NCBI GenBank assembly: GCA_014656175.1
Contig: BNBX01000001.1
Location: 124,001 to 188,000 of the forward strand
Direction: 5' to 3'
Source of the DNA: Streptomyces werraensis
GTDB lineage: Bacteria; Actinomycetota; Actinomycetes; Streptomycetales; Streptomycetaceae
DNA: 64,000 bases
The notes under the pieces were generated by a model. The model ran no database searches. It was not told the origin of the DNA and worked only from the letters and a program-made list of their open reading frames with translations. Below, one piece after another: positions 1 to 8,979 of the stretch (position 1 is the stretch's first letter; each line of letters starts with the position of its first letter). The position numbers and the translations under genes are program-made.

Positions 1-1538
1 AGGACCTGACCGCCGCGGAGGCGGGGATGTGGCAGGCCTTCCGCAACGGCAGCGTGTACGACCTGAGCTGCGGCGACGCGCTGGTCGACGATCCGCACGG
101 AGGCCACCCCTGGGGTCCCGAGCGCACGGTGCGGGCCCGGGTGGTGTGCTGGCTGCTGCTGGACGGCCCGCCCGCGCTGGCCGGCCGCGTTCCCTCGCTG
201 AAGCTCGTCGGGGTGCGGATCAGCGGCCCGCTGGACCTGGCCGGGGGCACGATCGTGCCGTACGTGGAGATGCGCGGCTGCCGTTTCGAGCGGGACGTGC
301 TGCTGCCGGAGGCGCGGTTCACCACGGTGCGGCTGGTCGACTGCTCCATACCCCGGCTGGAGGCCGCCCGGCTGGCGACGGAGGGCGACCTCCATCTGCC
401 GCGCTGCCGCTTCCTGGGCGGCATACGGCTCACCGACGCCCGCATCGGCACGGACCTGCTGCTGAACCAGGCGGTCGTGCACCGGGACCGCAGCGGCCGC
501 TCCATGGCGGCGGACGGGATGAGCGTCGGCCAGGACCTGCAGGCGGAGATGCTGGAGTCGTACGGCGAGCTGAGCCTGCGCGGCGCGACCGTCGGCGTGT
601 CGCTGAGCCTGCGCGGCGCCCGGCTGGTCAACCCGCACGCCCGGCTCGCGCTGAACGCGCCGCAGCTGACCGTGGAGCGCTCGCTGTACCTGACCCCGGC
701 CGGGGTGGGGGCGCACGCCCGCAGCGGCATGACGCCCGCGCGTGGCACGCGCATCCAGCGGTTCGAGTGCGAGGGCGGGATCCGGCTGGACGACGGGCGG
801 TTCGGGGACGCGGTCGACTTCGAGGGGGCCGAGTTCACCCTCACCGACGAGCAGGAGCTGTCGCTGCGCCGGGTGCAGACGCCGGAGCTGCGGTTCCTCG
901 GGCAGCGGCCGGCGCGCGGGCGGGTGGTGCTGTCGGGGGCGCGGGTGGTGAACCTGATGGACCGGGCGGACAGCTGGCCGGGCCCGGGACGGCTGCACAT
1001 GGGCGGCTTCACGTACGAGAACCTGGTGCCGCGCGGCCCGTTCCCGCTGGCGCTGCGGCTGCGCTGGGTGGACGCGGCGAGCGCCGAGTACACCCCGGAG
1101 CCGTACGAGCGGCTGGCGGCGGTGCTGCGGGAGAGCGGGGCGGACGAGGACGCCCGAGAGGTGCTGCTGGCCAAGCAGCGGCGGCGCCGCGAGAGCCTGC
1201 CGCTCGCCGCGAAGCTGTGGGGGTACGCGCAGGACTGGACGGTCGCCTACGGATACCGCCCGGGCCGGGCGGCGGTGTGGATGGCGGTGCTGTGGGCGGC
1301 CGGCTCGGTGGCCTTCGCGCGGGCGGACCATCCGCCGCTGAAGGCGGGCGAGCACCCGGACTGGAACCCGGCGCTGTTCGCGCTGGACCTGCTGCTCCCG
1401 GTGATCGACCTGGGCCAGGTGGGCTTCTGGCAACTGCGCGGCGGCTGGCAGTGGCTGTCGACGGCGTTCATCCTCCTGGGCTGGATCCTGGCGACGACGG
1501 TGGCGGCGGGCGCGACGCGCACACTTCGGCGCACGTGA
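1..1538 (+). CDS. Membrane-anchored repeat protein of unknown function (5' partial)
   Basis: The reading frame is open to the left window edge: codons before the first ATG at 27 read DLTAAEAG, which looks like coding sequence, so the true start lies outside. About 340 residues show irregular short repeats (for example SLRGA twice, near 190 and 200) like a beta-helical pentapeptide-type fold. A charged segment follows, then three hydrophobic stretches at the C-terminus, around residues 415-430, 450-470 and 478-498 counted from the ATG at 27. I infer a cytoplasmic or surface repeat domain tethered by C-terminal membrane helices. Streptomyces homologues are often labelled membrane-associated oxidoreductase, but I see no redox motif that supports this. 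Function is unknown. Confidence 0.7.
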   Translation, partial: DLTAAEAGMWQAFRNGSVYDLSCGDALVDDPHGGHPWGPERTVRARVVCWLLLDGPPALAGRVPSLKLVGVRISGPLDLAGGTIVPYVEMRGCRFERDVLLPEARFTTVRLVDCSIPRLEAARLATEGDLHLPRCRFLGGIRLTDARIGTDLLLNQAVVHRDRSGRSMAADGMSVGQDLQAEMLESYGELSLRGATVGVSLSLRGARLVNPHARLALNAPQLTVERSLYLTPAGVGAHARSGMTPARGTRIQRFECEGGIRLDDGRFGDAVDFEGAEFTLTDEQELSLRRVQTPELRFLGQRPARGRVVLSGARVVNLMDRADSWPGPGRLHMGGFTYENLVPRGPFPLALRLRWVDAASAEYTPEPYERLAAVLRESGADEDAREVLLAKQRRRRESLPLAAKLWGYAQDWTVAYGYRPGRAAVWMAVLWAAGSVAFARADHPPLKAGEHPDWNPALFALDLLLPVIDLGQVGFWQLRGGWQWLSTAFILLGWILATTVAAGATRTLRRT

Positions 1539-1551
1539 GGTGAGCGCCCTC

Positions 1552-1572
1552 AGGGGCGCGGGGAAGTGCGCG
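1552..1572 (+). repeat. Dispersed palindromic element, single copy
   Basis: AGGGGCGCGGGGAAGTGCGC is a one-base variant of an element that recurs in the gaps at 7.6, 49.7-49.9 and 61 kb. It starts 13 bases after the preceding stop codon, so it may also form part of the 3' end of that transcript. Confidence 0.6.
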
Positions 1573-1742
1573 ACGTCCTGCCGGGCACGGGGTGCGTGTC
1601 CGACATACGTGCGACAGGTGTGGCCGAGGAGGCCGGAGCAGCCCCCGGAGCCCACCGTTTTTACCGGCCCTTGACCGGACCCCGTACAACTTTCCGCAAG
1701 TTGCGCGTGGGGTCTGGCGCCTCCGTGACCTGCGGTCTTTCA

Positions 1743-2822
1743 ATGGTCGACACCATGGCTCTGCTGCACGCGTTCACCCGCACGTCCCGTGCCCGGGACA
1801 AGCGGACGGGCACCCCGCTGCCCCCCGCTCAGGCCGCGCTGCCCGCCGACGACGAGGTGCTCCTCGACGTGCCGGACGAGGCTCTCGGCCGGGCGCTGGT
1901 CGGAGCCGCCGCCGGCGACCACGCCCCCGCGGCCGAACTGCTCGTCGCCACCCGCCGCCAGGCCGCCTGGGAGCACCGCGACCGCTATGTGCGCCGGCTC
2001 GCCGCGTTCGCGCGGTCGCGGCCCGAGTGGCTGGACGCCTGGCGGGCCCGCGCCCCGCGCGATGCGGACGCGCTGCTGGTGGACGCCCAGCGTGCGGTGG
2101 ACCGGGTCTGGGACTCGCCGGCCCGCGCCGAGCTGCTGCGTGAGGTGAGCCCGCTGATCACCGCGGCCGCCCGCGCCGACCACCGCGACCCGGTGCCCTG
2201 GCGGCTGGCCCTGGACCACGCGCGCGGCGCGCGGGCGGGTCACACGTACTTCGAGGAGCTGTGGGAGGCGGCGGTGCGCCGCGCCCCGCACCACCACGGC
2301 TGCCATGTGGCGGCCCTGCGCTACCTGGCGTCCTCCTGGCACGGCTCGCACCGCGAGTGCTTCGACTTCGCGGACACGGCCGCGCAGGACGCGCCGGAGG
2401 GTTCGCTCACCCAGGCGCTGCCGCTGCGGGCGGCGTTCGGCTACCTCACCGACGGCTGCGGCCCGGCGGTCGAGCGGGCACGGCTGGACGCGGCCGCCGA
2501 CCGGGCGGCCGCCCTGTCCGCGCGGCTGCCGTCGGCCCAGCCGTGGCCGGCCGAGCTGCGCAACCTCCTCGCCCACGTCCTGGTCCGGCTCGGGCGCAGG
2601 CGGGACGCCCTTGAGCAGTTCCGGCTGACCGGTCCGTACGCCACCTCGTTCCCCTGGGACCGGGACGCCGACGACCCGCTCGGGCGGTTCCTGGAGGTCC
2701 GTCAGGAGGTGCTGCGGGCGGTCGCGTCGGGCGCCGACACGACCGGAACGGACGCCTTCGGCGCCGGGCCGGGGCGTCCGGTGAGCGAACGGCGCGGACG
2801 TTCGGAGCCCGGCGGCCATTAG
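1743..2822 (+). CDS. Helical protein of unknown function
   Basis: About 359 residues from ATG 1743; an in-frame ATG at 1755 is an equally good start. The frame is open from 1566, but the upstream codons do not look like protein. Neither ATG has a clear Shine-Dalgarno sequence. A perfect dyad CAACTT-n5-AAGTTG lies at 1687-1703, about 40 bases upstream. The protein is rich in Ala, Arg and Trp and predicted all-helical, with TPR-like spacing around residues 170-320, and ends in a polar tail rich in Gly, Arg and Ser. There is no signal peptide, membrane segment or recognisable catalytic motif. It recalls DUF4034-type proteins, but only weakly. Confidence 0.7.
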   Translation: MVDTMALLHAFTRTSRARDKRTGTPLPPAQAALPADDEVLLDVPDEALGRALVGAAAGDHAPAAELLVATRRQAAWEHRDRYVRRLAAFARSRPEWLDAWRARAPRDADALLVDAQRAVDRVWDSPARAELLREVSPLITAAARADHRDPVPWRLALDHARGARAGHTYFEELWEAAVRRAPHHHGCHVAALRYLASSWHGSHRECFDFADTAAQDAPEGSLTQALPLRAAFGYLTDGCGPAVERARLDAAADRAAALSARLPSAQPWPAELRNLLAHVLVRLGRRRDALEQFRLTGPYATSFPWDRDADDPLGRFLEVRQEVLRAVASGADTTGTDAFGAGPGRPVSERRGRSEPGGH

Positions 2823-2833
2823 GCTCTTGGGTC

Positions 2834-3574
2834 GTGACCACCGTCCGGCTTCCGCTCTTCCCCCTGAACACGGTGCTGTTCCCGGGGCTCGTGCTCCCGC
2901 TCAACGTCTTCGAGGAGCGTTATCGCGCCATGATGCGCGAGCTGCTCAAGACCCCGGAGGACGAGCCACGGCAGTTCGCCGTGGTGGCGATCCGGGACGG
3001 CCACGAGGTGGCGCCGAGCGCCCCGGGGCTGCCCGATCCCACGGCCGTGCCGGAGCGGGGCCCTGCGGCCGGCTTCGGCGCGGACCCGCTGCGCGCGTTC
3101 CACAAGGTGGGGTGCGTGGCCGACGCGGCGACGATCCGGGAGCGGCCCGACGGCACCTTCGAGGTGCTGGCGACCGGCACGACCCGGGTGCGGCTGTTGT
3201 CGGTGGACGCCTCAGGACCCTTCCTCACGGCCGAGCTGGAGCCGCTGGAGGAGGACCCGGGCGAGGAGGCGGAGCCGCTGGCGGAGGGCGTGCTGCGGGC
3301 GTTCCGGCAGTACCAGAAGCGGCTGGCGGGCGCGCGGGAGCGGTCGTTGACCTCGGACGCGGAGCTGCCGGACGAGCCCAGTGTGGTGTCGTACCTGGTC
3401 GCCGCCGCGATGATGCTCGACACGCCGACGCGGCAGCGGCTGCTCCAGGCGCCGGACACCGCGTCCCGGCTGCGGGACGAACTGAAACTCCTGCGCACGG
3501 AGACGGCGATCATCCGTAGTCTTCCGTCGTTGCCCGCGTCGGAGCTGACGCGGACGCCGACGAGTCTCAACTGA
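2834..3574 (+). CDS. LON substrate-binding domain protein
   Basis: The gene encodes 246 residues from GTG 2834. The N-terminus (RLPLFPLNTVLFPGLVLPLNVFE... in part) has the beta-strand pattern of the PUA-like N-terminal domain of Lon protease (PF02190 family), including the typical LFPLNTVLFPG and FEERYR elements. No AAA+ or protease domain follows, so this is a stand-alone LON-N protein, which in other bacteria is probably a substrate or adaptor binder. It starts 11 bases after the preceding gene and ends 22 bases before the YbaK gene, so the three may be co-transcribed. The specific role is not known. Confidence 0.85.
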   Translation: MTTVRLPLFPLNTVLFPGLVLPLNVFEERYRAMMRELLKTPEDEPRQFAVVAIRDGHEVAPSAPGLPDPTAVPERGPAAGFGADPLRAFHKVGCVADAATIRERPDGTFEVLATGTTRVRLLSVDASGPFLTAELEPLEEDPGEEAEPLAEGVLRAFRQYQKRLAGARERSLTSDAELPDEPSVVSYLVAAAMMLDTPTRQRLLQAPDTASRLRDELKLLRTETAIIRSLPSLPASELTRTPTSLN

Positions 3575-3596
3575 CGCTTGCGGAGCAGCGACCGGC

Positions 3597-4097
3597 ATGG
3601 CCAAGAAGTCCAAGAAGCAGCAGTCCAACGGCACGCCCGCCACGGTGGCGCTCACCGCGGCCGGGGTGCCGTTCACGGTGCACTCCTACGACCACGACCC
3701 TTCCCACCCGAGCTACGGCGAGGAGGCGGCCGAGGCGATGGGCGTCTCCCCCGACCGTGTCTTCAAGACGCTGGTGGCGGACGTCGACGGCGCCCTGACC
3801 GTGGCGGTGGTCCCGGTCGCGGGCCAGCTCGACCTGAAGGCGCTGGCCTCGGCGGCCGGCGGCAAGCGGGCGTCCATGGCGGACCCGGCGCTGGCGGAGC
3901 GCACCACGGGGTACGTGCGGGGCGGCATCTCCCCGCTGGGCCAGCGCAAGAAGCTGCCGACGGTGCTGGACGAGTCGGCGACCCGCCACGAGACGATCTG
4001 CGTCTCGGCGGGCCGCCGCGGCCTGGAGGTGGAACTCGCCCCCGCCGACCTGGCGACCCTGACGTCGGCGGTCCTGGCCCCGATCGGGCGGGGGTAG
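3597..4097 (+). CDS. ybaK: Cys-tRNA(Pro) deacylase, YbaK/EbsC family
   Basis: The protein has 166 residues, normal length for YbaK. This family hydrolyses Cys mischarged on tRNA(Pro), acting in trans of prolyl-tRNA synthetase. Family hallmarks are visible: the lysine of RVFKTLV (near residue 60), the GYxxGGISPLGQ-type loop (around 118-126) and the C-terminal CVSAGRRGLEVEL strand. The N-terminus MAKKSKKQQ is lysine-rich. ATG 3597 lies 22 bases after the LON-domain gene. Confidence 0.88.
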   Translation: MAKKSKKQQSNGTPATVALTAAGVPFTVHSYDHDPSHPSYGEEAAEAMGVSPDRVFKTLVADVDGALTVAVVPVAGQLDLKALASAAGGKRASMADPALAERTTGYVRGGISPLGQRKKLPTVLDESATRHETICVSAGRRGLEVELAPADLATLTSAVLAPIGRG

Positions 4098-4572
4098 CGG
4101 GGGCCCGCTGACGCGGGACCCGCCGGCCACCGCCCGGCCGCGACACGCCCCTCGGCCCGGTCGACGAGACACCCGGCCCCCGCGGCCGGGCCTGAGCCGT
4201 ACGACGGCGCCCGCTCATCCCCGAACGCGCCGGTCCCCCCGCGACAGCACCCACGCCGAGGACCGGCCGCGACCCACTCCCCACACCGGACCCCGCACAA
4301 CGCGCCCAGCCCCGCACGGCAGCCACCGAAACCCGCCGTCGACGACCTGGTCGGGCCGCGGCCGGGCGCGGTCCGCGGGCCCGCCTGCCCGGGCGCGATG
4401 CCCGACCGCTCCGCCGACGTCGGCCACCCGCCGCGCCGCGACGGCGTCACGAGCACCCGTCCGCGCCACGGGCCGACGACCGGCCGGGGATGCCCCGGGG
4501 ACGAGGGCCGGGTGGCCGCCCTGGGTCCCGGCACGGCCTGTTCCGTACCTCGACGGTCCTCGCGCCCTCGGC
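4098..4572. other. Intergenic gap without a supported gene
   Basis: Open frames here on both strands are rich in Arg, Pro and Gly and look like GC shadows. Some GC-rich partial dyads lie just after the ybaK stop (around 4090-4125) and may act as its terminator. The right end carries the possible promoter of the small bL37-like ORF: TCGACG at 4550-4555, 17 bases, then TATGTA at 4573-4578, a weak match. Confidence 0.4.
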
Positions 4573-4586
4573 TATGTACGGAAGGT

Positions 4587-4661
4587 ATGTCGAAGCGGAC
4601 GCGCAAGCGCAGGTGGCGGATCAGGAAGCGGCGGGCCAACCACGGACGGCGCCCGGCCTGA
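4587..4661 (+). CDS. Candidate ribosomal protein bL37 (24 residues)
   Basis: The 24-codon ORF reads MSKRTRKRRWRIR followed by KRRANHGRRPA. Length, extreme basicity and the ANHGRRPA end resemble bL37, a 24-residue large-subunit protein of actinobacterial ribosomes that I recall ending in ANHGKRPN plus one residue. GGAAGG lies immediately before the ATG, too close for a normal Shine-Dalgarno. A weak -10-like TATGTA at 4573-4578 would make the transcript nearly leaderless. The alternative is a chance basic ORF. The family match is from memory. Confidence 0.55.
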   Translation: MSKRTRKRRWRIRKRRANHGRRPA

Positions 4662-4691
4662 CGGGGGTGTGGCGCCGGGCGGCCGGCGCCC

Positions 4692-5390
4692 TTACCGGGG
4701 CTGCTGCCCGCCCGGCGCCGGCCACTCCTCCGGGTCGCGCGGGCCGAACAGCGCCGTCAGGCCCAGGTGGAACACCAGCGCCGCGAACGGCCACGCCAGC
4801 AGCGCGCCCTTCGCGTTCAGCTTCAGCGGGGCGTCGAACGTGACGCCCTTCCCCACGCTCTTCGCCTGCGCGATCACGTCCTGCGAGGGGCCCAGCCACA
4901 CCCCGAGCCGCCAGGCCAGCACCGAGCCGAGCAGGCCGCCGACCGCCAGTGCCACCACCAGCGGGACGCCGCCACGCCGGCGGAAGAGGAAGACCGCCAG
5001 GGCGCTCAGCGCGCCGCAGCCCAGGGCGACGAGCGTGAACGTGCCGTCCACGCCGATGCTCTGCTCGCCCTCGGAGTCCTTGAGGTAGACCACCCAGGCG
5101 TCACCGGACGCGTCGCCGACCAGCGGCACGCGCGGCGCGAGCCACCACCAGAGCACCCCGAGCAGCACCCCGCCGAGGGCCACCGCCACGGCCACCACGG
5201 CCGCCTCACGGATCTCCTTCGCCATCCCGGGGCCGTCCTCGTCGTGCCACCAGCCGTGCCGCGGGTACGCGGCGTGGCCGGGCTTCCCGTCGTATCGGTG
5301 CGAACCGCCGGCGGGGGCGCCGGCGGGCGGCTGCCACGGATCGTGCGCGGAGGGGTCGTGCGGTGGCGGGGGTGTCAGAGGTGCGCTCAC
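4692..5390 (-). CDS. Integral membrane protein of unknown function
   Basis: The 232-residue protein starts with a Pro/His-rich cytoplasmic segment (about 1-55) followed by four hydrophobic helices (around 63-85, 118-137, 142-165 and 198-217). A loop with YLKDSEGEQ lies between the first two. I see no enzymatic motif. It starts 34 bases downstream of the ABC permease gene on the same strand, so it may be part of that transporter operon. It resembles actinobacterial proteins labelled DUF2567, but I am not certain of this. Confidence 0.75.
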   Translation of the reverse strand: MSAPLTPPPPHDPSAHDPWQPPAGAPAGGSHRYDGKPGHAAYPRHGWWHDEDGPGMAKEIREAAVVAVAVALGGVLLGVLWWWLAPRVPLVGDASGDAWVVYLKDSEGEQSIGVDGTFTLVALGCGALSALAVFLFRRRGGVPLVVALAVGGLLGSVLAWRLGVWLGPSQDVIAQAKSVGKGVTFDAPLKLNAKGALLAWPFAALVFHLGLTALFGPRDPEEWPAPGGQQPR

Positions 5391-5424
5391 CCTGCCATCG
5401 TGCCAGGCGTGGCTGTGGGCCGCG

Positions 5425-6339
5425 TCACCGGACGGCGGCCCTGCGGTACGCCCAGGTCGCCACGGCCAGCGAGATCACCCCGACCACGCCGCACACGGCG
5501 AGGTCGCCGAGGACGTGGGCCCAGTCGGGGTGCGGGGCGAAGGTCCGCGCGAAGGCCTCGACGCCGTACGTCGACGGCAGCAGGTCACGGGCGAGACGGA
5601 CCGCCTCCGGCATCCGCTCCGGCGGCAGCACGCCGAGCAGCAGCGCCGCCGACATGCCGAGCTGACCGAGGAGGGTGGCCAGTTCGGGCCGGGGCGCCAG
5701 CAGTCCGAGGGCCGCGCCGAGCCCGGCGAGCGCGGCGCCCGCGAGGGGGATCACCGCCGCGAGGATCCACAGATGGGCGAGCGGCAGCCCGAACAGGGCG
5801 CAGCCGACGACGGCGGTCACGACGGTGCCGGGGACGGTGAACGACGCGTAGGCGCCGGCCGCGCCCAGCACCACGGCCGCGGGCGGCACGGGGAGGGTGG
5901 CGTAGTGGTCGAGTCCGCCGCTCGCGCGGAGCTGGCCGAAGTACTGCGCGAGCAGGTTCAGCGCGACGAAGGCGACGACCAGCACCGACGATCCGGCCAC
6001 CACGGCGCGCGCCTCGCCGCCGCCGTCCACGACCCCGCGCATCAGGATCATGATCCCGACGGACTGGAAGGTCGCCACGAACAGCAGGGGGATCCGCGCC
6101 ACCCGGGCCCGGGACAGCTGCGCCCGGTACACGGCCGCCAGGGACGGCCACAGCCGTGCCCGGGGGCCGAGCGGAGCGGGTCCCGGCGCGGCGGCCTCCT
6201 CCGCGGTCAGGACGCCGGCCGGCAGGGCGCCGGCGGGTACGACACTCACGTCGTGCTGCTCCCCTTCGCTCGGAGATCCGTCCGGAGCCGCTCCGGAGGT
6301 CGCCCCGTTCCGTACGGATGACACGGCCCGTGTGCTCAC
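5425..6339 (-). CDS. ABC-2 type transporter permease
   Basis: 304 residues from GTG 6339. The GTG overlaps the stop of the ATPase gene by 4 bases (GTGA), which fixes the start against a much longer upstream frame. After a polar N-terminus of about 70 residues come six hydrophobic segments typical of ABC-2 permeases, including the LAQYFGQLRASGGLDHYATLP coupling region split over residues near 130-150. With the ATPase it would form a homodimeric exporter. The substrate cannot be read from sequence. Confidence 0.85.
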   Translation of the reverse strand: MSTRAVSSVRNGATSGAAPDGSPSEGEQHDVSVVPAGALPAGVLTAEEAAAPGPAPLGPRARLWPSLAAVYRAQLSRARVARIPLLFVATFQSVGIMILMRGVVDGGGEARAVVAGSSVLVVAFVALNLLAQYFGQLRASGGLDHYATLPVPPAAVVLGAAGAYASFTVPGTVVTAVVGCALFGLPLAHLWILAAVIPLAGAALAGLGAALGLLAPRPELATLLGQLGMSAALLLGVLPPERMPEAVRLARDLLPSTYGVEAFARTFAPHPDWAHVLGDLAVCGVVGVISLAVATWAYRRAAVR

Positions 6340-7355
6340 GCCTTCACCAGTCCCTGTCGCACGGCGCCGCCCAGCGCCAGGTACACGTCCTCCAGGCTCG
6401 GTGTGGCCAGCGTGAAGTCGTCGAGGGCCGCGAACGCGGCGCCGCCGGTGACGGTGGCGACGACCGTGCGGGCCTCCTCGGGCGCCAGCCGCAGGGTCCA
6501 GCGCCGGCCGGACTCGACGGCCCGGTCGCGCAGCGCGGTCACCTCGGGCACGTGCAGCGGCGCGGCCTCGCGCCACACCAGCTCCACCCGGACCTCCCCG
6601 GCGACCTGTTCCTTCAGGCCGTTCGGGGTGTCACAGGCGATGACCCGGCCGCGGTCGAGCACGGCGACCCGGTCGAGCACGGTCTCGGCCTCGATGACGT
6701 TGTGGGTGACCAGCAGCACCGTGGTGCCGTGCTCCGCGCGCCGCCGGTCGACGGCGGACCACACGGCGCGCCGGGCGACGGGGTCCATGCCGGTGGTGGG
6801 CTCGTCCAGCACCAGCAGGGGCCGCTCCCCCACCAGCACGGCGGCGAAGCAGGCGAGCCGGCGCTGGCCGCCGGAGAGCTTGCGCAGCGGGCGGGAGGCG
6901 AGGGCGGCGAGCCCCAGCTCGTCGAGCACGTCGTCCCGTTCGGCGCGGGCCTGCCGGGCGTCGAGGCCGCGCAGCCGGCCGGTGGTCTCGGCGGCCAGGG
7001 ACACGGTCAGCTCGTCGAGGGCGCTGGACTCCTGCCCGAGGTAGGCGAGGATGCGGGAGGCCCGCTCGGGGTGGCGGACGATGTCGTGACCGAGGATCTC
7101 GACGCTGCCGCTGTCGGGCCGCATCAGGCCGGTCATCTGCCGGACGAGGGTGGACTTGCCGGCGCCGTTCGGCCCGAGCAGGCCGAAGATCTCACCGTGC
7201 CGGATGTCGAGCGCCACGTCGTCGGTGGCCCGCACCTCGGGCGTCGCCGGCACCCCGCGCCGCCCGCGCACCGCCGGATAGGTCTTGGTCAGCCCGCGCA
7301 CCGCACACACGACGTCACCACCGTGCCGATGTGCCTGTGCCGCGCGCGTACTCAC
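6336..7355 (-). CDS. ABC transporter ATP-binding protein
   Basis: 339 residues from GTG 7355; the open frame extends 35 codons further up without a good start. All nucleotide-binding motifs are present: Walker A GPNGAGKST, a Q-loop in YLGQESSALDELTV, signature LSGGQRR, Walker B LLVLDEPTTGMDP and the switch histidine in LLVTHN. This is the pattern of drug or polyketide self-resistance type exporters (DrrA-like group). The gene is translationally coupled to the permease downstream. A promoter was not identified. Confidence 0.9.
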   Translation of the reverse strand: MSTRAAQAHRHGGDVVCAVRGLTKTYPAVRGRRGVPATPEVRATDDVALDIRHGEIFGLLGPNGAGKSTLVRQMTGLMRPDSGSVEILGHDIVRHPERASRILAYLGQESSALDELTVSLAAETTGRLRGLDARQARAERDDVLDELGLAALASRPLRKLSGGQRRLACFAAVLVGERPLLVLDEPTTGMDPVARRAVWSAVDRRRAEHGTTVLLVTHNVIEAETVLDRVAVLDRGRVIACDTPNGLKEQVAGEVRVELVWREAAPLHVPEVTALRDRAVESGRRWTLRLAPEEARTVVATVTGGAAFAALDDFTLATPSLEDVYLALGGAVRQGLVKA

Positions 7356-7764
7356 AAGGGACGAGCCTACGGGGTCGCCGCCGTCCCCCCGCTCCCGGGT
7401 CACCCTTCCGCCCGGCCCCGTCCGGGGGGACGCACCGGACACCGGGGGATGGATCGGCACCTGCGACGGCGCACGGAGCCCAGGATCCTGGCCCGCTACG
7501 CGCCCGCGGGCACGCGTGGCTCAGCCTGACCGGAGTTCCGAGCGCCTGAGCAGGTACCTGCGGGTGCGTAGTGGCTGGTCGCGCAGTTCCCCGCGCCCCT
7601 TCGGGGCGCGGTCACCGCGGCACCTTCAGGGGCGCGGGGAACTGCGCGAGCAACCCACGACGGCCTCCGCCGTGCCCACGAGCCTCGGCCCCACCGATAC
7701 AGGGGCGCGCGGAACCGCGCGGACGGGTGCCATGACCACCCCCGGCTGTGAAGCCGGCGCGGCT
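7356..7764. other. Intergenic gap with palindromic repeats
   Basis: The gap lies between the ABC ATPase start and the NYN gene stop, both on the minus strand. It holds the inverted repeat at 7581-7647 and a degenerate third copy at about 7700-7720 (AGGGGCGCGCGGAACCGCGC). Open frames crossing it look non-coding. The ATPase promoter should lie near 7360-7450, but I cannot pick it out. Confidence 0.5.
7581..7647. repeat. Inverted pair of the dispersed palindromic element
   Basis: GCGCAGTTCCCCGCGCCCCT at 7581-7600 is matched exactly by its reverse complement at 7628-7647, with 27 bases between. The RNA would fold into a 20-bp hairpin just downstream of the NYN gene (minus strand), so it may act as a terminator or 3'-end stabiliser. 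Confidence 0.8.
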
Positions 7765-8979
7765 CTACTCCCCCGTGGAGGCCCGCTCCGTCCCCGTCCG
7801 GGTGTCCAGCTCACGCCAGAACCCCGCCCGGATGGCGTAACGATCGCGCTCGTCGATCTGGTCGTCCTTGTGCGCGAGCAGCCCGAACCGCGCCGCGTAC
7901 CGCAGCAGCTCACCGTCGATGCGGTGCGGGATCCGCGGATACATCGCGGACAGCTTCCGCACATGGCTCTGGTCGCCCAGCCGCTCGACCCACCGCCGGG
8001 CGAAGACCTGCCCCACCTCGAAAGGGTCACCGCCCACGGTGGTGATGTCCTCCTCACGGTCGGCCCATCGCTGCTCCGCCGTGGTCAGCTGGGCCAGCGT
8101 CGGCATGGACGCGGCCTCCGGCGGCTCGGCGACCGGCCGGTCCACCCAGCCCTTGTCGGAGGACCAGCGCAGGGTCGCGGAGGCGGGCTGCTGCGGCTGG
8201 TGCAGGCCGGGGTGGCGCAGCGCGGCCAGGTCCTTCGGGGTGGGGACGCCCTTCGCCGCGGGCGCGCGCTCCACGCTCCCGTTGTGTGCGGCGGCCGGAT
8301 GGCGCGGCTCGGCCGGGGCGCGCTCGGCGGCCGGGGCGAGGGCGGAGTCGGGCAGCGGCGCGGAGAGGATCGCGGCGATCTCGGGCCGGGTCGCGGGCGG
8401 CGGCGCGCACACCCCGCCGGTCTCCTTGGCACGCACGGCCTGCGTGATCCACGCCCGGTCCAGGACCCGGCGTTCGTCGGCCTCGGCGACCAGGTCCTCG
8501 GACTGGTTGTAGTCGCCGTCGGCGGCCTGCACGGCCCACAGATGCACGGCGACCCCGTGCTCCTTGGCGGCCATCATGCCCGGCAGCAGGTCGCCGTCGC
8601 CGGTGACGAGGACGATGTCGGAGCAGGCGCGGTTGCGGGCGAGCTCGGTCAGCTCGGCGTGCATCGCCGCGTCCACGCCCTTCTGCGCCCAGCGCCCGTC
8701 GCTGCGGGTCAGCGCGCCGAGCCGGACGGTGACCCGGGGCATCACGCGCAGCCGGCGGTGCTCGGGCTGCGGCACGCGGTCGGGGGCGCCGTCGAACCAG
8801 TAGATGCGCAGCAGCGGCCGGCGCGTGTCGTTCTCGGCGCGGTCACGCAGTCCCTGGATCAGGGCGGCGTGGTCCACGGTGATACGGGACCGCGAGGGCT
8901 CCCCGGCGAGGAGACTCGCGGCGGCCCCCAGCAGATACCCGGCGTCCACCAGGACGATGCAGCGGTCCACGCGATCCAC
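7765..8979 (-). CDS. NYN-domain (PIN-like) putative RNase
   Basis: 404 residues from GTG 8979; GTG 8970 is an alternative with better spacing from the AAAGAGG site. The N-terminal ~170 residues form a NYN/LabA-type domain. Conserved acidic positions of this PIN-like nuclease fold are visible: VLVDAGYLL (near residue 8), IYWFDGA, KGVDAAMHAEL and VLVTGDGDLLPGM. A low-complexity Ala/Pro linker follows (around 185-270), then a C-terminal region with LSAMYPRIPHRIDGELLRYAARFG, which suggests a second nucleic-acid-binding module. RNA cleavage is inferred from the fold. The gene is divergent from the small ORF at 9191. Confidence 0.8.
   Translation of the reverse strand: MDRVDRCIVLVDAGYLLGAAASLLAGEPSRSRITVDHAALIQGLRDRAENDTRRPLLRIYWFDGAPDRVPQPEHRRLRVMPRVTVRLGALTRSDGRWAQKGVDAAMHAELTELARNRACSDIVLVTGDGDLLPGMMAAKEHGVAVHLWAVQAADGDYNQSEDLVAEADERRVLDRAWITQAVRAKETGGVCAPPPATRPEIAAILSAPLPDSALAPAAERAPAEPRHPAAAHNGSVERAPAAKGVPTPKDLAALRHPGLHQPQQPASATLRWSSDKGWVDRPVAEPPEAASMPTLAQLTTAEQRWADREEDITTVGGDPFEVGQVFARRWVERLGDQSHVRKLSAMYPRIPHRIDGELLRYAARFGLLAHKDDQIDERDRYAIRAGFWRELDTRTGTERASTGE

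Noticed and set aside
4398..4661. 87-residue ORF ending in the bL37-like peptide
   Set aside because: The 63 upstream codons look non-coding; only the last 24 codons resemble a protein family.
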